From contig JAEULJ010000007.1 in the NCBI GenBank assembly GCA_016793865.1, positions 496,001 through 560,000 on the forward strand: a stretch of 64,000 nucleotides of DNA, read 5' to 3'. Source of the stretch: Altererythrobacter sp. (GTDB lineage Bacteria > Pseudomonadota > Alphaproteobacteria > Sphingomonadales > Sphingomonadaceae). Position numbers and translations under genes: made by a program. The notes beneath the pieces are model-generated. The model ran no database searches and was not told the DNA's origin. It was given only the letters and a program-made list of their open reading frames with translations. Shown here piece after piece: positions 1-9,142 of the stretch; within the stretch, counting starts at the first letter, position 1, and each line of letters opens with the position of its first letter.

Positions 1-69
1 CCAGACGCCCGCGCGAGGGACGCAAGGCTTGCCCCCGCGAATTGCGTAACGCCGCGCGGCTGCTTGCCG

Positions 70-1281
70 CTAGCGGGTAACGGCCTGCCCTTCCCCGCCG
101 CCCGTGTCCGGCTCCGGCACAAGGAGCCGCCAGGCCAACAGGCCATAGAAGCATAGCAGCACGGGCGCCGCGATCGGGATCGGGGCGAGATGGGCCAGCG
201 GCCTGGCGAACAGCGGCACCACGAAGACCAGCGCGGCGGCGCTCTTTTCCCACGGGCGGAAGCCGGTGGCCGCCACATAGGCCAGCGGAAAGGCGAGCAG
301 CACCAGATCGTAATCGAGCGCGAAGGGCGTCACCAGCGGGGCAGCCGCGAGCAGCGCGGCGGCGTGGCCGCGCGTGTATCGCCGCCGCCAGCTCACCGCG
401 AGCAGCGACCCGGCCACCGCCAGGCTCACCCCGGCCTGCAACGCATAGGCGAACGGGGGAGACGCGCCCACGAGACGCGCCGCCGCGAAGGGGCTGATCA
501 TCTTGCCGAAGCCCATCATGCCCTCGGCGAGCGCCTGTCCGGCGAGCGGGCTGGCGTGCCACCATGCGGCCCAGACTTCGTGCCCGAAGGCAAGGGTGGC
601 AAGCACACCCACCGCCAGCGCGGCAAGCGAGGCCGAGACAAGGACCCGCCACTCCCCCGTGGCGATCAGCACCAGCGGCACCAGCACGCCGAATTGCGGC
701 TTGATCACCGCCAGGCCGATCAGGACCCCGGCGCGCCAGGGGTGTGGACGCACCCACATCGCCCCCAGCCCGAGCAGGGCGGCGACCAGAAACGACGTTT
801 GCCCGTGAAGGATGGTTATGACGACCGGGGGAAAACCGATCACCAGCAGCGCCATCGGCCAGTCGAGCGAGAGCGAGCGGAACCAGCTTCGAACCGCCAG
901 GACGAAAGCGGCGCCGGTCGCCGCGAGCCACAGCAGCAGCGCGGGGAAATAAGGCACCAGGCCCAGCGGAAAGCAGAAAAGCAGGAAGACGGGCGGATAG
1001 AAGAAGGCGGCGAAACCGTCCGGGCGGGCGAAATAGCGCCCCTGAGCCGCGACATGCGCGGCCACATCATACACGTTATCGCCACGCACCGCCATCTGCC
1101 CGGCGGCCCAGAAGCTGATGAAATCGGTGCCGAGCAGCATCCCGCTGGCATCGATTCCCCCGCGTGAGAAGGCCACCACCACCGCGAGCTGGATGATCGC
1201 CGCGAGCGCCAGCAGCCGCGAATAGCCGCGCCCGCGCACACCGTTCAGCCAGTTCGCATCCCGGATTGCCCTGGGTCCCAT
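70..1281 (-). CDS. GT87 (DUF2029) polyprenol-phosphate-mannose-type mannosyltransferase-like membrane protein
   Basis: The 403-residue protein is almost entirely hydrophobic, with about ten predicted membrane segments starting near residue 20 and short polar loops. This is the layout of the GT87/DUF2029 family (GT-C fold integral membrane glycosyltransferases using polyprenyl-phosphate sugars). Family-like features are the long first periplasmic loop after TM1 (GGIDASG, then FISFWAAGQMA) and the YPPVFLLF segment. I chose the ATG at 1281, which gives a short cytoplasmic N-terminus before TM1; the frame stays open far upstream but that part is antisense to the MoxR gene. It is divergent from moxR with about 100 bp between. 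Substrate and acceptor cannot be read from the sequence. Family call moderately strong, activity inferred. Confidence 0.7.
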   Translation of the reverse strand: MGPRAIRDANWLNGVRGRGYSRLLALAAIIQLAVVVAFSRGGIDASGMLLGTDFISFWAAGQMAVRGDNVYDVAAHVAAQGRYFARPDGFAAFFYPPVFLLFCFPLGLVPYFPALLLWLAATGAAFVLAVRSWFRSLSLDWPMALLVIGFPPVVITILHGQTSFLVAALLGLGAMWVRPHPWRAGVLIGLAVIKPQFGVLVPLVLIATGEWRVLVSASLAALAVGVLATLAFGHEVWAAWWHASPLAGQALAEGMMGFGKMISPFAAARLVGASPPFAYALQAGVSLAVAGSLLAVSWRRRYTRGHAAALLAAAPLVTPFALDYDLVLLAFPLAYVAATGFRPWEKSAAALVFVVPLFARPLAHLAPIPIAAPVLLCFYGLLAWRLLVPEPDTGGGEGQAVTR

Positions 1282-1380
1282 CGCGCGGCTGTCTGAAGCC
1301 TCCCCGCATCGCTGTCCATATCCATCCCCGCGCCCTTGTGGACGGTTGCAACGCGCAACCTGACGGGCGATAGGGCCGGC

Positions 1381-2241
1381 ATGGACAGGACCGAGACGCA
1401 ACGCTTCGAAGGCACCAGCAACTATGTCGCGACCGACGATCTGAAGGTCGCGGTCAACGCGGCGGTCACGCTGCGCCGGCCATTGCTGGTGAAGGGCGAG
1501 CCGGGCACCGGCAAGACCGTGCTGGCGGCCGAAGTCGCCAAGGCGATGGGCGCGCCGCTGATCGAATGGAACGTCAAATCCACCACCAGGGCGCATCAGG
1601 GGCTTTATGAATACGATGCCGTCGCCCGCCTGCGCGACGGCCAGCTGGGCGACGAGCGCGTCCACGACATTCGCAACTACATCAAGCGCGGCAAGCTGTG
1701 GGAAGCGTTCACCGCGCCCGAGCTCCCGGTGCTGCTGATCGACGAGATCGACAAGGCCGACATCGAGTTTCCCAACGACCTGCTCCAGGAACTCGATCGG
1801 ATGCGTTTCGACGTGTACGAGACGCAGGAGACCGTCGAGGCGCGCGAGCGCCCGATCGTCATCATCACCAGCAACAACGAGAAGGAGCTGCCCGACGCAT
1901 TCCTGCGCCGCTGCTTCTTCCACTACATCCGCTTCCCCGACCGCGAGACAATGCAGGCGATCATCGACGTCCACTTCCCCGGCATCCAGAAGCTGCTCGT
2001 GAAGAAGGCGATGGACGTGTTCTACGAGATCAGGGACGTGCCCGGCCTCAAGAAGAAGCCGAGCACCAGCGAGCTGCTCGACTGGCTCAAGCTGCTGCTC
2101 AACGAGGACATGCCGCTCGAGGTGCTGCAGGACAAGAGCCCGCATTCCGCGATCCCGCCGCTGCATGGCGCGCTGCTCAAGAACGAGGCCGACGTGATGC
2201 TGTTCGAACGGCTGGCCTTCATGGCGCGCCGGCAGAGCTGA
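1381..2241 (+). CDS. MoxR-family AAA+ ATPase
   Basis: The 286-residue protein has Walker A GEPGTGKT (39-46), Walker B LLIDEID (about 118-124) and a sensor-1 stretch ITSNNEKELPDAFLRRC (about 162-178). MoxR ATPases act as chaperones that insert cofactors or mature protein complexes, usually with a von Willebrand A-domain partner encoded next to them. The likely partner here, the CoxE-like VWA protein, starts at 4077 beyond an intervening chemoreceptor gene. I chose the ATG at 1381; an in-frame TTG 45 bp upstream would add residues not typical of the family. Full family length, all ATPase motifs intact. The client complex is unknown; no CO-dehydrogenase or methanol dehydrogenase genes are in the window. 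Confidence 0.9.
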   Translation: MDRTETQRFEGTSNYVATDDLKVAVNAAVTLRRPLLVKGEPGTGKTVLAAEVAKAMGAPLIEWNVKSTTRAHQGLYEYDAVARLRDGQLGDERVHDIRNYIKRGKLWEAFTAPELPVLLIDEIDKADIEFPNDLLQELDRMRFDVYETQETVEARERPIVIITSNNEKELPDAFLRRCFFHYIRFPDRETMQAIIDVHFPGIQKLLVKKAMDVFYEIRDVPGLKKKPSTSELLDWLKLLLNEDMPLEVLQDKSPHSAIPPLHGALLKNEADVMLFERLAFMARRQS

Positions 2242-2573
2242 GCGACACCGGCGCGCCCTTCCCCAGCCCCGGATCGGAATCCCGGATGCGCTGGGCGATA
2301 GCAGGATCGCGCGCGTCGCGATCGGCCTGGTATTCGCTCGGCCCCGCGCGAAGTGGCGCCGCTGGCCGCATGGCACAATTCAGCAATGCGCGGGCTTGAA
2401 TATAACCAAATCGGTAATATCTTCAATTTCCGTTCGAGGCGATCCGCCAGTATCGCGGGGACTGGAAGGTGACACCCGAAACAGCCAGAATTCGGATAAC
2501 CACCTAAGATACCGTTATAATCCGGGGATGGAAAGTTTCGAAAAAGCCCCACTTGTGTGGTCCACGCGCGCCC
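2242..2573. other. intergenic stretch between convergent moxR and chemoreceptor genes
   Basis: 332 bp between two convergent stop codons. It is more A/T-rich than its surroundings from about 2395 to 2545. I see no convincing coding sequence, no tRNA and no known RNA fold. The only structure is a small stem CCAC/GTGG (2549-2560) next to a run of five A on the + strand, which would be U5 in the chemoreceptor transcript. The moxR and VWA genes are normally contiguous, so this stretch may mark the joint where the chemoreceptor gene was inserted. Confidence 0.5.
2541..2560 (-). terminator. weak candidate rho-independent terminator of the chemoreceptor gene
   Basis: On the minus strand, 14 bases after the chemoreceptor stop, a 4-bp stem CCAC-ACAA-GTGG is followed by GGGC and five T. 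The stem is short, so this is only a weak candidate; the position just past the stop codon is what supports it. Confidence 0.3.
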
Positions 2574-3974
2574 TCAACCAAATGTGTAAGCCACCTCAAA
2601 ATCGCCCCAGCGGCGGCCGTTGACGGTCATGGGCACATAGACGTTGCGGACCACGCGATAAGTCTTGCCGTCGCCTTCCTGGCGATAGACCGCCATCATA
2701 TAAGGCGCCTGGCTGGCCTTGGCGCGCTGGTCGATGGCGTCGAACAGGATGCGGCCGTTGCGGCAGAACTGAGTGTCGTGCGTCACATCGCCGGTGGGGG
2801 TGCGCGAATGGCGGCTGAGGTGCGTGGGCAACCAGCCGAGGCTGTCGGTGCAGGCGGCGGCCATGATCCGGGTGTCGCTGCCGGCCACCTCGTCCAGCTT
2901 GAACCGCCAGTTGGCATGGGCCCAGTCGGTCAGACCGGCGGTGAAGCGCTGGGGATTGGACCCTTCCACCAGCCGATAGGCGCGGTCGAAAGCCTGGGCC
3001 TCGCTCACCGCCCCCGCCGCGATGGCATCGGCGAGCTGCCCCTCCAGCTCACGCGCGTGGCGCTGCGCCAGTTCGACCATCGCGCTGTCCTGCGGGCTCA
3101 GGCCGGCATGGACCAGCCGGTCGAACATGTCGCTCGCGGTCAGTTCCAGATCGGTCATGCGCGCATGGGCGACTTCCAGCTTGGCCTCGTTGTCGGTGGC
3201 GGCGCGATTGAAGCTCTCGATCACCTCCTGCACCCGATGGACATTGCCGGTCATCATCCCGGTCGCCTGCGCGATGGTGAAGTTCTGCGCATCCACCTCG
3301 CCCACCAGTTGCGAGACGCCGCTCATCGTCGCCTCGATGCTGGCGACCGAGGCCTTGGCCTGCTCGCTGGCGCTGGCACCGGCTTCGATCCGCTCGATCA
3401 CGGTCGCCGCTTCCGCGCCCAAGGTGCCTATGACGGTCGCGATCTCGTCGGTCGCCTTTCGGGTCTCGCCCGCCAGCCCCTTCACCTCGCTGGCGACGAC
3501 CGCGAAGGTGCGCCCCGCCTCGCCCGCGCGCATGGCCTCGATCGTGGCGTTGAGCGCCAGGATGTTGGTCGTCTCGGCGATCTGCTCGATGTCCTTGGAG
3601 CAACGCCGGACCTGCTCCATCGCGGCCGCGAAGCCGGTGACATGGCTGGCCAGCGCGCTCACCAGGTCGAGCAGTCCGGTGATCTGCGCCAGCGAGGACT
3701 GGATCTGCAGCGTGCCCTGCCCCAGCCGTTCGATCGCGCGGGCGGAAAGCAGCCGCGCCTCCTCGCTCGCCTCGGCGACCTTGCGCTGGTCCTTCTCCAG
3801 TTCGTGGACCGTATCCTGCAATTCGGCATGTTCGGCGCGCAGAACGCCGGAGGTTTCGATCACCGCCTGGACTATGCCGGCAACGTCGGAGCAGCCCACC
3901 GTCACCTTGCCGCAGGCTTCGGGAATGCGGTCGAGCGCGCTTGCCCCGGCGGTATCGACAGCCAGCATTTCCAT
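2574..3974 (-). CDS. soluble methyl-accepting chemotaxis protein, signalling domain followed by C-terminal cache/PAS-like domain
   Basis: The 466-residue protein has no signal peptide or transmembrane segment. A coiled-coil region leads into the MCP signalling hairpin; its tip has [24 protein letters not shown] (about residues 155-177) followed by [12 protein letters not shown], the CheA/CheW-binding signature. The last roughly 140 residues carry DSLGWLPTH and [12 protein letters not shown], motifs of the ligand-sensing domain found in many chemoreceptors. The order (signalling first, sensor last) and lack of membrane anchor point to a cytoplasmic receptor sensing an internal signal. No che genes are nearby. 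It lies on the opposite strand between moxR and the VWA gene. Ligand unknown. Confidence 0.85.
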   Translation of the reverse strand: MEMLAVDTAGASALDRIPEACGKVTVGCSDVAGIVQAVIETSGVLRAEHAELQDTVHELEKDQRKVAEASEEARLLSARAIERLGQGTLQIQSSLAQITGLLDLVSALASHVTGFAAAMEQVRRCSKDIEQIAETTNILALNATIEAMRAGEAGRTFAVVASEVKGLAGETRKATDEIATVIGTLGAEAATVIERIEAGASASEQAKASVASIEATMSGVSQLVGEVDAQNFTIAQATGMMTGNVHRVQEVIESFNRAATDNEAKLEVAHARMTDLELTASDMFDRLVHAGLSPQDSAMVELAQRHARELEGQLADAIAAGAVSEAQAFDRAYRLVEGSNPQRFTAGLTDWAHANWRFKLDEVAGSDTRIMAAACTDSLGWLPTHLSRHSRTPTGDVTHDTQFCRNGRILFDAIDQRAKASQAPYMMAVYRQEGDGKTYRVVRNVYVPMTVNGRRWGDFEVAYTFG

Positions 3975-4076
3975 AATCGCTCCGTTTCGTACCCGCTGTT
4001 ATCTGCGCCGGGCTCTAGGGGCGGCACGGTTAGAAAATCGCTAACCACGTCACCGGCGATGGGATAGGAGGCGGCG

Positions 4077-5258
4077 ATGTTCTTCAATTTCGTGGACGAG
4101 CTTCGCGCCGCCGGCATCCCCGCCAGTTTCAAGGAGCACCTCGTGCTGCTGGAGGCGCTGGACAGGGAGGTGATCGAGGCGACGCCGGAGGCGTTCTATT
4201 ACCTGAGCCGCGCGACTTTCGTGAAGGACGAGGGGCTGCTCGATCGTTTCGACCAGGTCTTCGCCAAGGTCTTCAAGGGGATCATGAGCGACCATGGCCA
4301 GAACCCCGTCGATGTGCCTGAGGACTGGCTGAAGGCGGTGGCGGAAAAGTTCCTCAGCCCGGAGGAGATGGCCGCCATCCAGTCGCTCGGCTCCTGGGAC
4401 GAGATCATGGAGACGCTGAAGAAGCGGCTGGAGGAACAGCAGGAGCGCCACCAGGGCGGCAACAAATGGGTCGGCACCGGCGGCACCAGCCCGTTCGGCA
4501 ATTCCGGCTACAATCCCGAAGGCGTGCGGATCGGCGGCGAAAGCCGGCACAAGCGCGCGCTCAAGGTGTGGGACAAGCGCGAGTTCAAGAATCTCGACAA
4601 CACCAAGGAGCTCGGCACCCGCAACATCAAGATGGCGCTGCGCCGGCTGCGCCGCTTCGCGCGGGAGGGCGCGGCCGACGAGCTGGACCTGGACGCCACG
4701 ATCGAGGGGACGGCCAAGCAGGGCTGGCTCGACATCCATATGCGCGCCGAACGGCACAATGCGGTGAAGCTGCTGCTGTTCCTCGACGTGGGCGGCTCGA
4801 TGGACCCGTTCATCAAGCTGGTGGAAGAGCTGTTCAGCGCCGCCACCGCCGAATTCAAGAACCTGCAGTTCTTCTACTTCCACAACTGCCTCTACGAAGG
4901 CGTGTGGAAGGACAATCGCCGCCGCTGGCAGGAGCGGACGAACACCTGGGACGTGCTTCACAAATACGGCCACGACTACAAGGTTGTGTTCGTGGGCGAT
5001 GCGGCGATGAGCCCCTACGAGATCACCCACCCCGGCGGCAGTGTCGAGCACATGAACGACGAGCCCGGCGCGGTATGGATGAACCGCGTAACGAACACCT
5101 ACCCCGCGACCGTGTGGCTCAATCCCGTGCCCGAGAAGCAGTGGGGCTATTCGCAGTCCACCAAGCTGCTGAAGCAGCTCGTCGGCGACCGGATGTATCC
5201 GCTCACGCTCGGCGGGCTGGACGAGGCCATGCGCGAACTCAGCCGCAAGCACGGGTGA
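4077..5258 (+). CDS. CoxE-like von Willebrand factor A domain protein
   Basis: The 393-residue protein matches the CoxE-like VWA family that pairs with MoxR ATPases. The N-terminal helical half begins MFFNFVDELRAAGIP, and the VWA domain starts near residue 236 with FLDVGGSMD, a MIDAS-like metal site variant (DVGGS in place of DxSxS) usual in this subfamily. GGAG (4067-4070) precedes the ATG at good spacing. Its stop codon overlaps the GTG of the DUF817 gene by 4 bp. By family precedent it works with MoxR (1381-2241) in maturing a protein complex; the client is unknown. Confidence 0.85.
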   Translation: MFFNFVDELRAAGIPASFKEHLVLLEALDREVIEATPEAFYYLSRATFVKDEGLLDRFDQVFAKVFKGIMSDHGQNPVDVPEDWLKAVAEKFLSPEEMAAIQSLGSWDEIMETLKKRLEEQQERHQGGNKWVGTGGTSPFGNSGYNPEGVRIGGESRHKRALKVWDKREFKNLDNTKELGTRNIKMALRRLRRFAREGAADELDLDATIEGTAKQGWLDIHMRAERHNAVKLLLFLDVGGSMDPFIKLVEELFSAATAEFKNLQFFYFHNCLYEGVWKDNRRRWQERTNTWDVLHKYGHDYKVVFVGDAAMSPYEITHPGGSVEHMNDEPGAVWMNRVTNTYPATVWLNPVPEKQWGYSQSTKLLKQLVGDRMYPLTLGGLDEAMRELSRKHG

Positions 5259-6133
5259 GCGCGCCGCGCCACTCCCGCTTCGAGGCGGTCCGCCTTCGGC
5301 TCGAGAGCTTCGAGCCCGGTGCGGGCTGGCGGCTGTGGCTGTATGAATTCGCCCTGTTCGGCTTCAAGCAGGCCTGGGCCTGCCTGTTCGGGGCGCTGAT
5401 GCTGGCGCTGCTGCTGGCGACGCATCTGTTCTATCCCGATAGCGCCGCGCTCTACCGCTATGACTTCCTGACGCTGTGCGCCCTTGCCATCCAGATCGCC
5501 ATGCTCGCCTTCCGGCTGGAGACCTGGGCCGAGGCGAAGGTGATCCTGCTGTTCCACATCGTCGGCACCGTGATGGAGCTGTTCAAGACGGCGGCGGGAT
5601 CGTGGGTCTATCCCGAACCCAGCGTGCTTCATATCGGCGGGGTGCCGCTCTTCTCGGGCTTCATGTACGCCAGCGTCGGCAGCTACATCGCGCGGGTCTG
5701 GCGCATCTTCGACTTCCGCTACACCGCCTATCCGCCGCGCTGGGCGACCTATGCGCTGGCGGCGGCGATCTACGCCAACTTCTTCGCTCATCACTGGCTG
5801 CCCGATGCGCGCTACGTCCTCTTCGCCGTCACCGTGCTGCTGTTCGCGCGCACCCGCATCCACTTCCGAAACTGGCGCGATCATCGCTGGATGCCGCTTC
5901 TGCTGGGGCAGTTCCTGGTGGCACTGTTCATCTGGCTTGCAGAAAACATCGCTACCTTCGCCAATGCGTGGACATACCCTAACCAGGCCGCTGGCTGGCA
6001 GATGGTCGGGCCGGGAAAGCTGGGCAGCTGGTTCCTGCTGATGCTCATCAGCTTCGTGCTGGTAAGCCTTGTCAGCCCCATCCGCCCGCCTGGCGACAAG
6101 CGCGGAGACGAAAGCGAGGGAGAGCGGATATGA
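5255..6133 (+). CDS. DUF817 family integral membrane protein
   Basis: The 292-residue protein has about eight hydrophobic helices and family-typical stretches such as LFHIVGTVMELFKTAAGSW and SVGSYIARVWRIFDF, followed by an AENIATFANAWTYP segment. DUF817 proteins are conserved in proteobacteria but have no assigned function. It starts at GTG 5255 inside a GTGA overlap with the VWA gene and ends in an ATGA overlap with the next small gene, so all three are very probably co-translated. The reading frame extends upstream, but that part is the shadow of the VWA gene. Confidence 0.8.
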   Translation: MSAPRHSRFEAVRLRLESFEPGAGWRLWLYEFALFGFKQAWACLFGALMLALLLATHLFYPDSAALYRYDFLTLCALAIQIAMLAFRLETWAEAKVILLFHIVGTVMELFKTAAGSWVYPEPSVLHIGGVPLFSGFMYASVGSYIARVWRIFDFRYTAYPPRWATYALAAAIYANFFAHHWLPDARYVLFAVTVLLFARTRIHFRNWRDHRWMPLLLGQFLVALFIWLAENIATFANAWTYPNQAAGWQMVGPGKLGSWFLLMLISFVLVSLVSPIRPPGDKRGDESEGERI

Positions 6134-6492
6134 AATTCTCCACGGCGGTTCTGCTTCTGGCCGGCCTTCCCGCGGGCGTTTTGGCCGAATCGACACGGGA
6201 TGCCGGCGCCACCGTGGCCCGCACCGAGGCAACCGATCGCCGGGATGCTCAAGCCGATGCAGCCACGCTCCGGAAACGCTGTCGCGCCGGCATCAGTCAT
6301 TCCCGCGCCCTTCCCGTCAGGCCGGGGCTTGACCGCACGCCAGCACAGCCGGGCGAGCCGCCGGTCTACTATGCCGTCGACCGCCGGCTCGACGGCTGCG
6401 GCGTGCTGGTGCCGGTGGGCGATCCAACCGAAATGCGCGAATCGCCGCCGCCGGGACAGCCCGCATTCCGAACCATCAGGCCAAGGGGATAA
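6130..6492 (+). CDS. small exported protein of unknown function
   Basis: A 120-residue ORF beginning in an ATGA overlap with the DUF817 gene. The N-terminus (MKFSTAVLLLAGLPAGVLA) is a good Sec signal peptide with cleavage expected near residue 19. The mature part is polar, with two cysteines (CRAG and DGCGV) and a short conserved-looking stretch PVYYAVDRRLDGCGVLVPV. I do not recognise the family. Coupling to the upstream membrane-protein gene and the signal peptide support it being real and periplasmic. Confidence 0.65.
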   Translation: MKFSTAVLLLAGLPAGVLAESTRDAGATVARTEATDRRDAQADAATLRKRCRAGISHSRALPVRPGLDRTPAQPGEPPVYYAVDRRLDGCGVLVPVGDPTEMRESPPPGQPAFRTIRPRG

Positions 6493-6540
6493 TCGGCGGG
6501 TAGCGATGGCGCGGGCCATTCCCGGAGCCTAAGCTGCGGC

Positions 6541-7344
6541 ATGGACACCCAGCTCGTCGTCATCTGCGCGCTGACCTTCGGGATCAACCTCATCGGCGCG
6601 CTGGCCTATGCGGCGCGGATCGCCGGAGTGCGGACGCGGCGGATCGCGATGAGCTTCGCGCTGTTCAACGTGCTGGTGCTGGTTTCGCGCACCGCCAATG
6701 GATTCCTCGGCCCCTTCCTCGCCAAGCGGATCGAGACGCGGCTGCTGGACGGCGGCGGCGAGGCACTGGCTGGCGACTTCCGTCTCGTCCTCGCCAGCGC
6801 CAGCGCAGCGGTGGTGCTGGGGATCGTGCTGGTGCCCACCGCGCAGCGGCTGTTCGCCCGCGCGATCGGCCATTTCCAGCGCAACCGCTCCACCGGCAAG
6901 CTGCTGCTGCGCTCCGCCACGCCCGCCGGCCTCAGGACCGTGCGCGAAGAGGTGGCGGTGCCCGGGCGCGCTCATCTGGCCGCGCTCCGCAAGCCGCTCG
7001 GCGTGTCGTGGAATGTGCTCGCCGCCAATGCACTGGCGCAGGGGCTGCTGACCGTGGGTGTGGTCGCCTCGCTCTACGCGGGCTATCTCGCCCCCGAGTT
7101 CCGGGTGACCGCCAGCCAGCTTTCGGCGGTGGTCAACGGCTTTGCCACCATCCTGCTGTTCGCGCTGATCGATCCGCAGCTCTCGGTGATGACCGACGAC
7201 GTCGTCGAAGGCCGGATCGACGAGGCGCTGTTCCGCCGCACGATCGTGTGGATCTCGTTCAGTCGCCTTGCCGGCACGCTACTGGCGCAGGCGGTGTTCC
7301 TGCCCGCGGCCATGTTCATCGCGTGGATCGCGGTCTTCGTCTGA
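6541..7344 (+). CDS. amj: lipid II flippase of the Amj family (DUF2837)
   Basis: The 267-residue polytopic membrane protein matches the Amj/DUF2837 family: N-terminal TM1 (LVVICALTFGINLIGALAYAAR cut here to its core GINLIGALAYAAR), then FALFNVLVLVSRTANGFLGP and a C-terminal pair of helices. Amj proteins move lipid II across the cytoplasmic membrane, as an alternative to MurJ. Here it would be an additional flippase; murJ is not in the window. It is convergent with the namZ-like gene, whose product degrades peptidoglycan fragments. The start ATG at 6541 gives the expected N-terminus. Family membership is clear; flippase activity is carried over from Bacillus work. Confidence 0.75.
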   Translation: MDTQLVVICALTFGINLIGALAYAARIAGVRTRRIAMSFALFNVLVLVSRTANGFLGPFLAKRIETRLLDGGGEALAGDFRLVLASASAAVVLGIVLVPTAQRLFARAIGHFQRNRSTGKLLLRSATPAGLRTVREEVAVPGRAHLAALRKPLGVSWNVLAANALAQGLLTVGVVASLYAGYLAPEFRVTASQLSAVVNGFATILLFALIDPQLSVMTDDVVEGRIDEALFRRTIVWISFSRLAGTLLAQAVFLPAAMFIAWIAVFV

Positions 7345-7363
7345 ACAATCACCCACAAGGCGT

Positions 7364-8563
7364 TCAATATAGCAGGAAGGGCGCAATCTCCTCGCGCCAG
7401 CGGGCCTCGTCCGCGCCCGCGAGAAGGTCGAGATCGCTCGGCTCGGCAGCCGGATCGTCCACCCACTCCCGCAAGGCCGTGCCGCCATTGATGACGTCGA
7501 TGGCGCGCCGGGCGAATTCGTACTCATAGGCGAAATCCCGCCAGATCGGGTAATCGGGATACAGGCGCCGTATCGCCTTGAATGCCAACGCCTGCAGCCG
7601 CCACGGCCGGAACGCCCGATGATCGTAGAACGCGCCCTCCGCGTGGATCATCAGCCCGTTGCACAGCAATCCCGCGTGCTTGTGAAAGGTCGGCGTGAAC
7701 CAGCATTCGCGAAGCGCGCAGCCAGCCAGCCATGACGGCGCAACGCGCTCCATCTCCGCCATGACCGCCAGCGCGTCGACATCGGGTGCGCCGAACAGCA
7801 CTTCGAGCGGGCGGGTGGTGCCCCGCCCCTCGCTCAGCGTCGCCCCCTCGATCATGACCGTGCCCGCATAGGCGCGCGCCATGTTGAGGCTGGCGGCGTT
7901 GGGGCTTGGGTTGATCCAGATGCGGTCCTCTGGCCAACCGAAGCCGGGCATGGCGTCGGGTTGCCAGCCCTCCATCGCGATGACCCGATAATCCACGTCG
8001 AGCCCGAAGTGGCGGATGAACCAGCGCCCCATCTCGCCCATCGTGAGCCCGTGGCGCATGGGCATCGGCGCGGCCCCGACGAAGCTTTCCTGCCCTCGCA
8101 TCAGCAGCGTTCCCTCCACGGGGCGCCCGGCGGGGTTGGGGCGATCGAGCACCCACACGCTCTTGCCGTGGCTCGCGGCTTCTTCGAGCAGGTAGAGCAG
8201 CGTGGTGACGAAGGTGTAGATGCGGCAGCCGAGATCCTGCAGATCGAACAGGAAGACATCCGCGCTCGACATCATCTGCCCGCTGGGGCGGCGCAGTTCG
8301 CCGTAAAGACTGAATACCGGGATGCCGTATCGCGGATCGGTGTCGTCCGCAGTCTCGACCATGTTGTCCTGCTTGTCGCCCTTGAGCCCATGCTGCGGCC
8401 CGAAGGCGCTGGTGACGTTAACGCCTGCCGCGATCAGCGCGTCGAGGCTGTGCGTGAGATCCGCGGTGACCGAGGCAGGATGCGCGACCAGCGCGACACG
8501 CCGTCCGGCAAGCTCGCCCACCAGCGCGGGATCGGCGAGCAGGCGGTCGATTCCGAACTTCAT
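7364..8563 (-). CDS. NamZ-like exo-beta-N-acetylmuramidase (DUF1343)
   Basis: The 399-residue protein has the DUF1343 hallmarks: VALVAHPASVT near residue 25, AFGPQHGLKGDKQDNM near 54, VFLFDLQDLGCRIYTFV near 103 and VLDRPNPAGRPVEG near 136. Family members include NamZ, which releases N-acetylmuramic acid from peptidoglycan fragments. Secreted family members carry signal peptides; this one does not, so it is probably cytosolic and used for recycling. It starts in an ATGA overlap with the upstream DOMON-like gene and is convergent with amj. Activity on MurNAc oligosaccharides is inferred from the family. Confidence 0.8.
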   Translation of the reverse strand: MKFGIDRLLADPALVGELAGRRVALVAHPASVTADLTHSLDALIAAGVNVTSAFGPQHGLKGDKQDNMVETADDTDPRYGIPVFSLYGELRRPSGQMMSSADVFLFDLQDLGCRIYTFVTTLLYLLEEAASHGKSVWVLDRPNPAGRPVEGTLLMRGQESFVGAAPMPMRHGLTMGEMGRWFIRHFGLDVDYRVIAMEGWQPDAMPGFGWPEDRIWINPSPNAASLNMARAYAGTVMIEGATLSEGRGTTRPLEVLFGAPDVDALAVMAEMERVAPSWLAGCALRECWFTPTFHKHAGLLCNGLMIHAEGAFYDHRAFRPWRLQALAFKAIRRLYPDYPIWRDFAYEYEFARRAIDVINGGTALREWVDDPAAEPSDLDLLAGADEARWREEIAPFLLY

Positions 8564-9099
8564 CGTGCCGCACCGCCCTCGATAGCCACCCGAAAGGCGA
8601 AGGGATCGTGAAAGTCCGGCCGAAGGCCGTTATGCGCCAGCGCCCAGTAGGACGGGCGCCCGCCCTCCTCCACTATCACCGCGGCCAGCGCCGCACGCTC
8701 TGCGCCCAGCAGGATCGCGGAATCGACGAATACGGTCTGCACGAAAACGCTGGTCCCCCGGTCGTGGCGGATCTCTGGATAGTCGCGCAGCACCGCCTGG
8801 CCGGCGCGATTGCGGTATCCCTCGAATGCATAGAGCGCCCATTGCCCGCTGGGCGAGAAGTTGAGCTCGCGATAGCGCCCCTCGCCATCGTAGAGGAACA
8901 GCTCGAAGCAGGTGGTTTTCCACAGGTCGTCGCCCTGGCCGTGACCCCGGAAGGGCGGCAGCACCAGTGCCTCGCACCCATCCACGCGGTATCGCAGCAT
9001 CAGTCGCCCGTCGCCCAGTTCGTTCCAGCGCACGCTCACGCCGCGCACCCGTGCCGGCTGGAACGCGGGATGCGCGCTCAATTCATGCGTTTGCACCAT
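8560..9099 (-). CDS. DOMON-like domain protein
   Basis: The 179-residue protein has DOMON-like features: RYRVDG near residue 35, LWKTTCFELFL near residue 59, and ELNFSPSGQWALYAFEGYR near residue 78. These resemble proteobacterial DOMON-like, carbohydrate-binding-related proteins. There is no signal peptide. It overlaps namZ by 4 bp (ATGA), so the two are co-translated; a sugar-binding helper role in muropeptide handling is possible but unproven. The ATG at 9099 sits just across a 43-bp gap from divergent tyrS. Confidence 0.65.
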   Translation of the reverse strand: MVQTHELSAHPAFQPARVRGVSVRWNELGDGRLMLRYRVDGCEALVLPPFRGHGQGDDLWKTTCFELFLYDGEGRYRELNFSPSGQWALYAFEGYRNRAGQAVLRDYPEIRHDRGTSVFVQTVFVDSAILLGAERAALAAVIVEEGGRPSYWALAHNGLRPDFHDPFAFRVAIEGGAAR

Positions 9100-9142
9100 G
9101 CCTCCCCCATGCTAGCGCGCCCGCCGTCCCCCGGGGAGCACG

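Noticed and set aside
2553-4067. 504-codon + strand frame opposite the chemoreceptor
   Set aside because: Antisense shadow of a gene with clear MCP motifs; composition and lack of any motif argue against coding.
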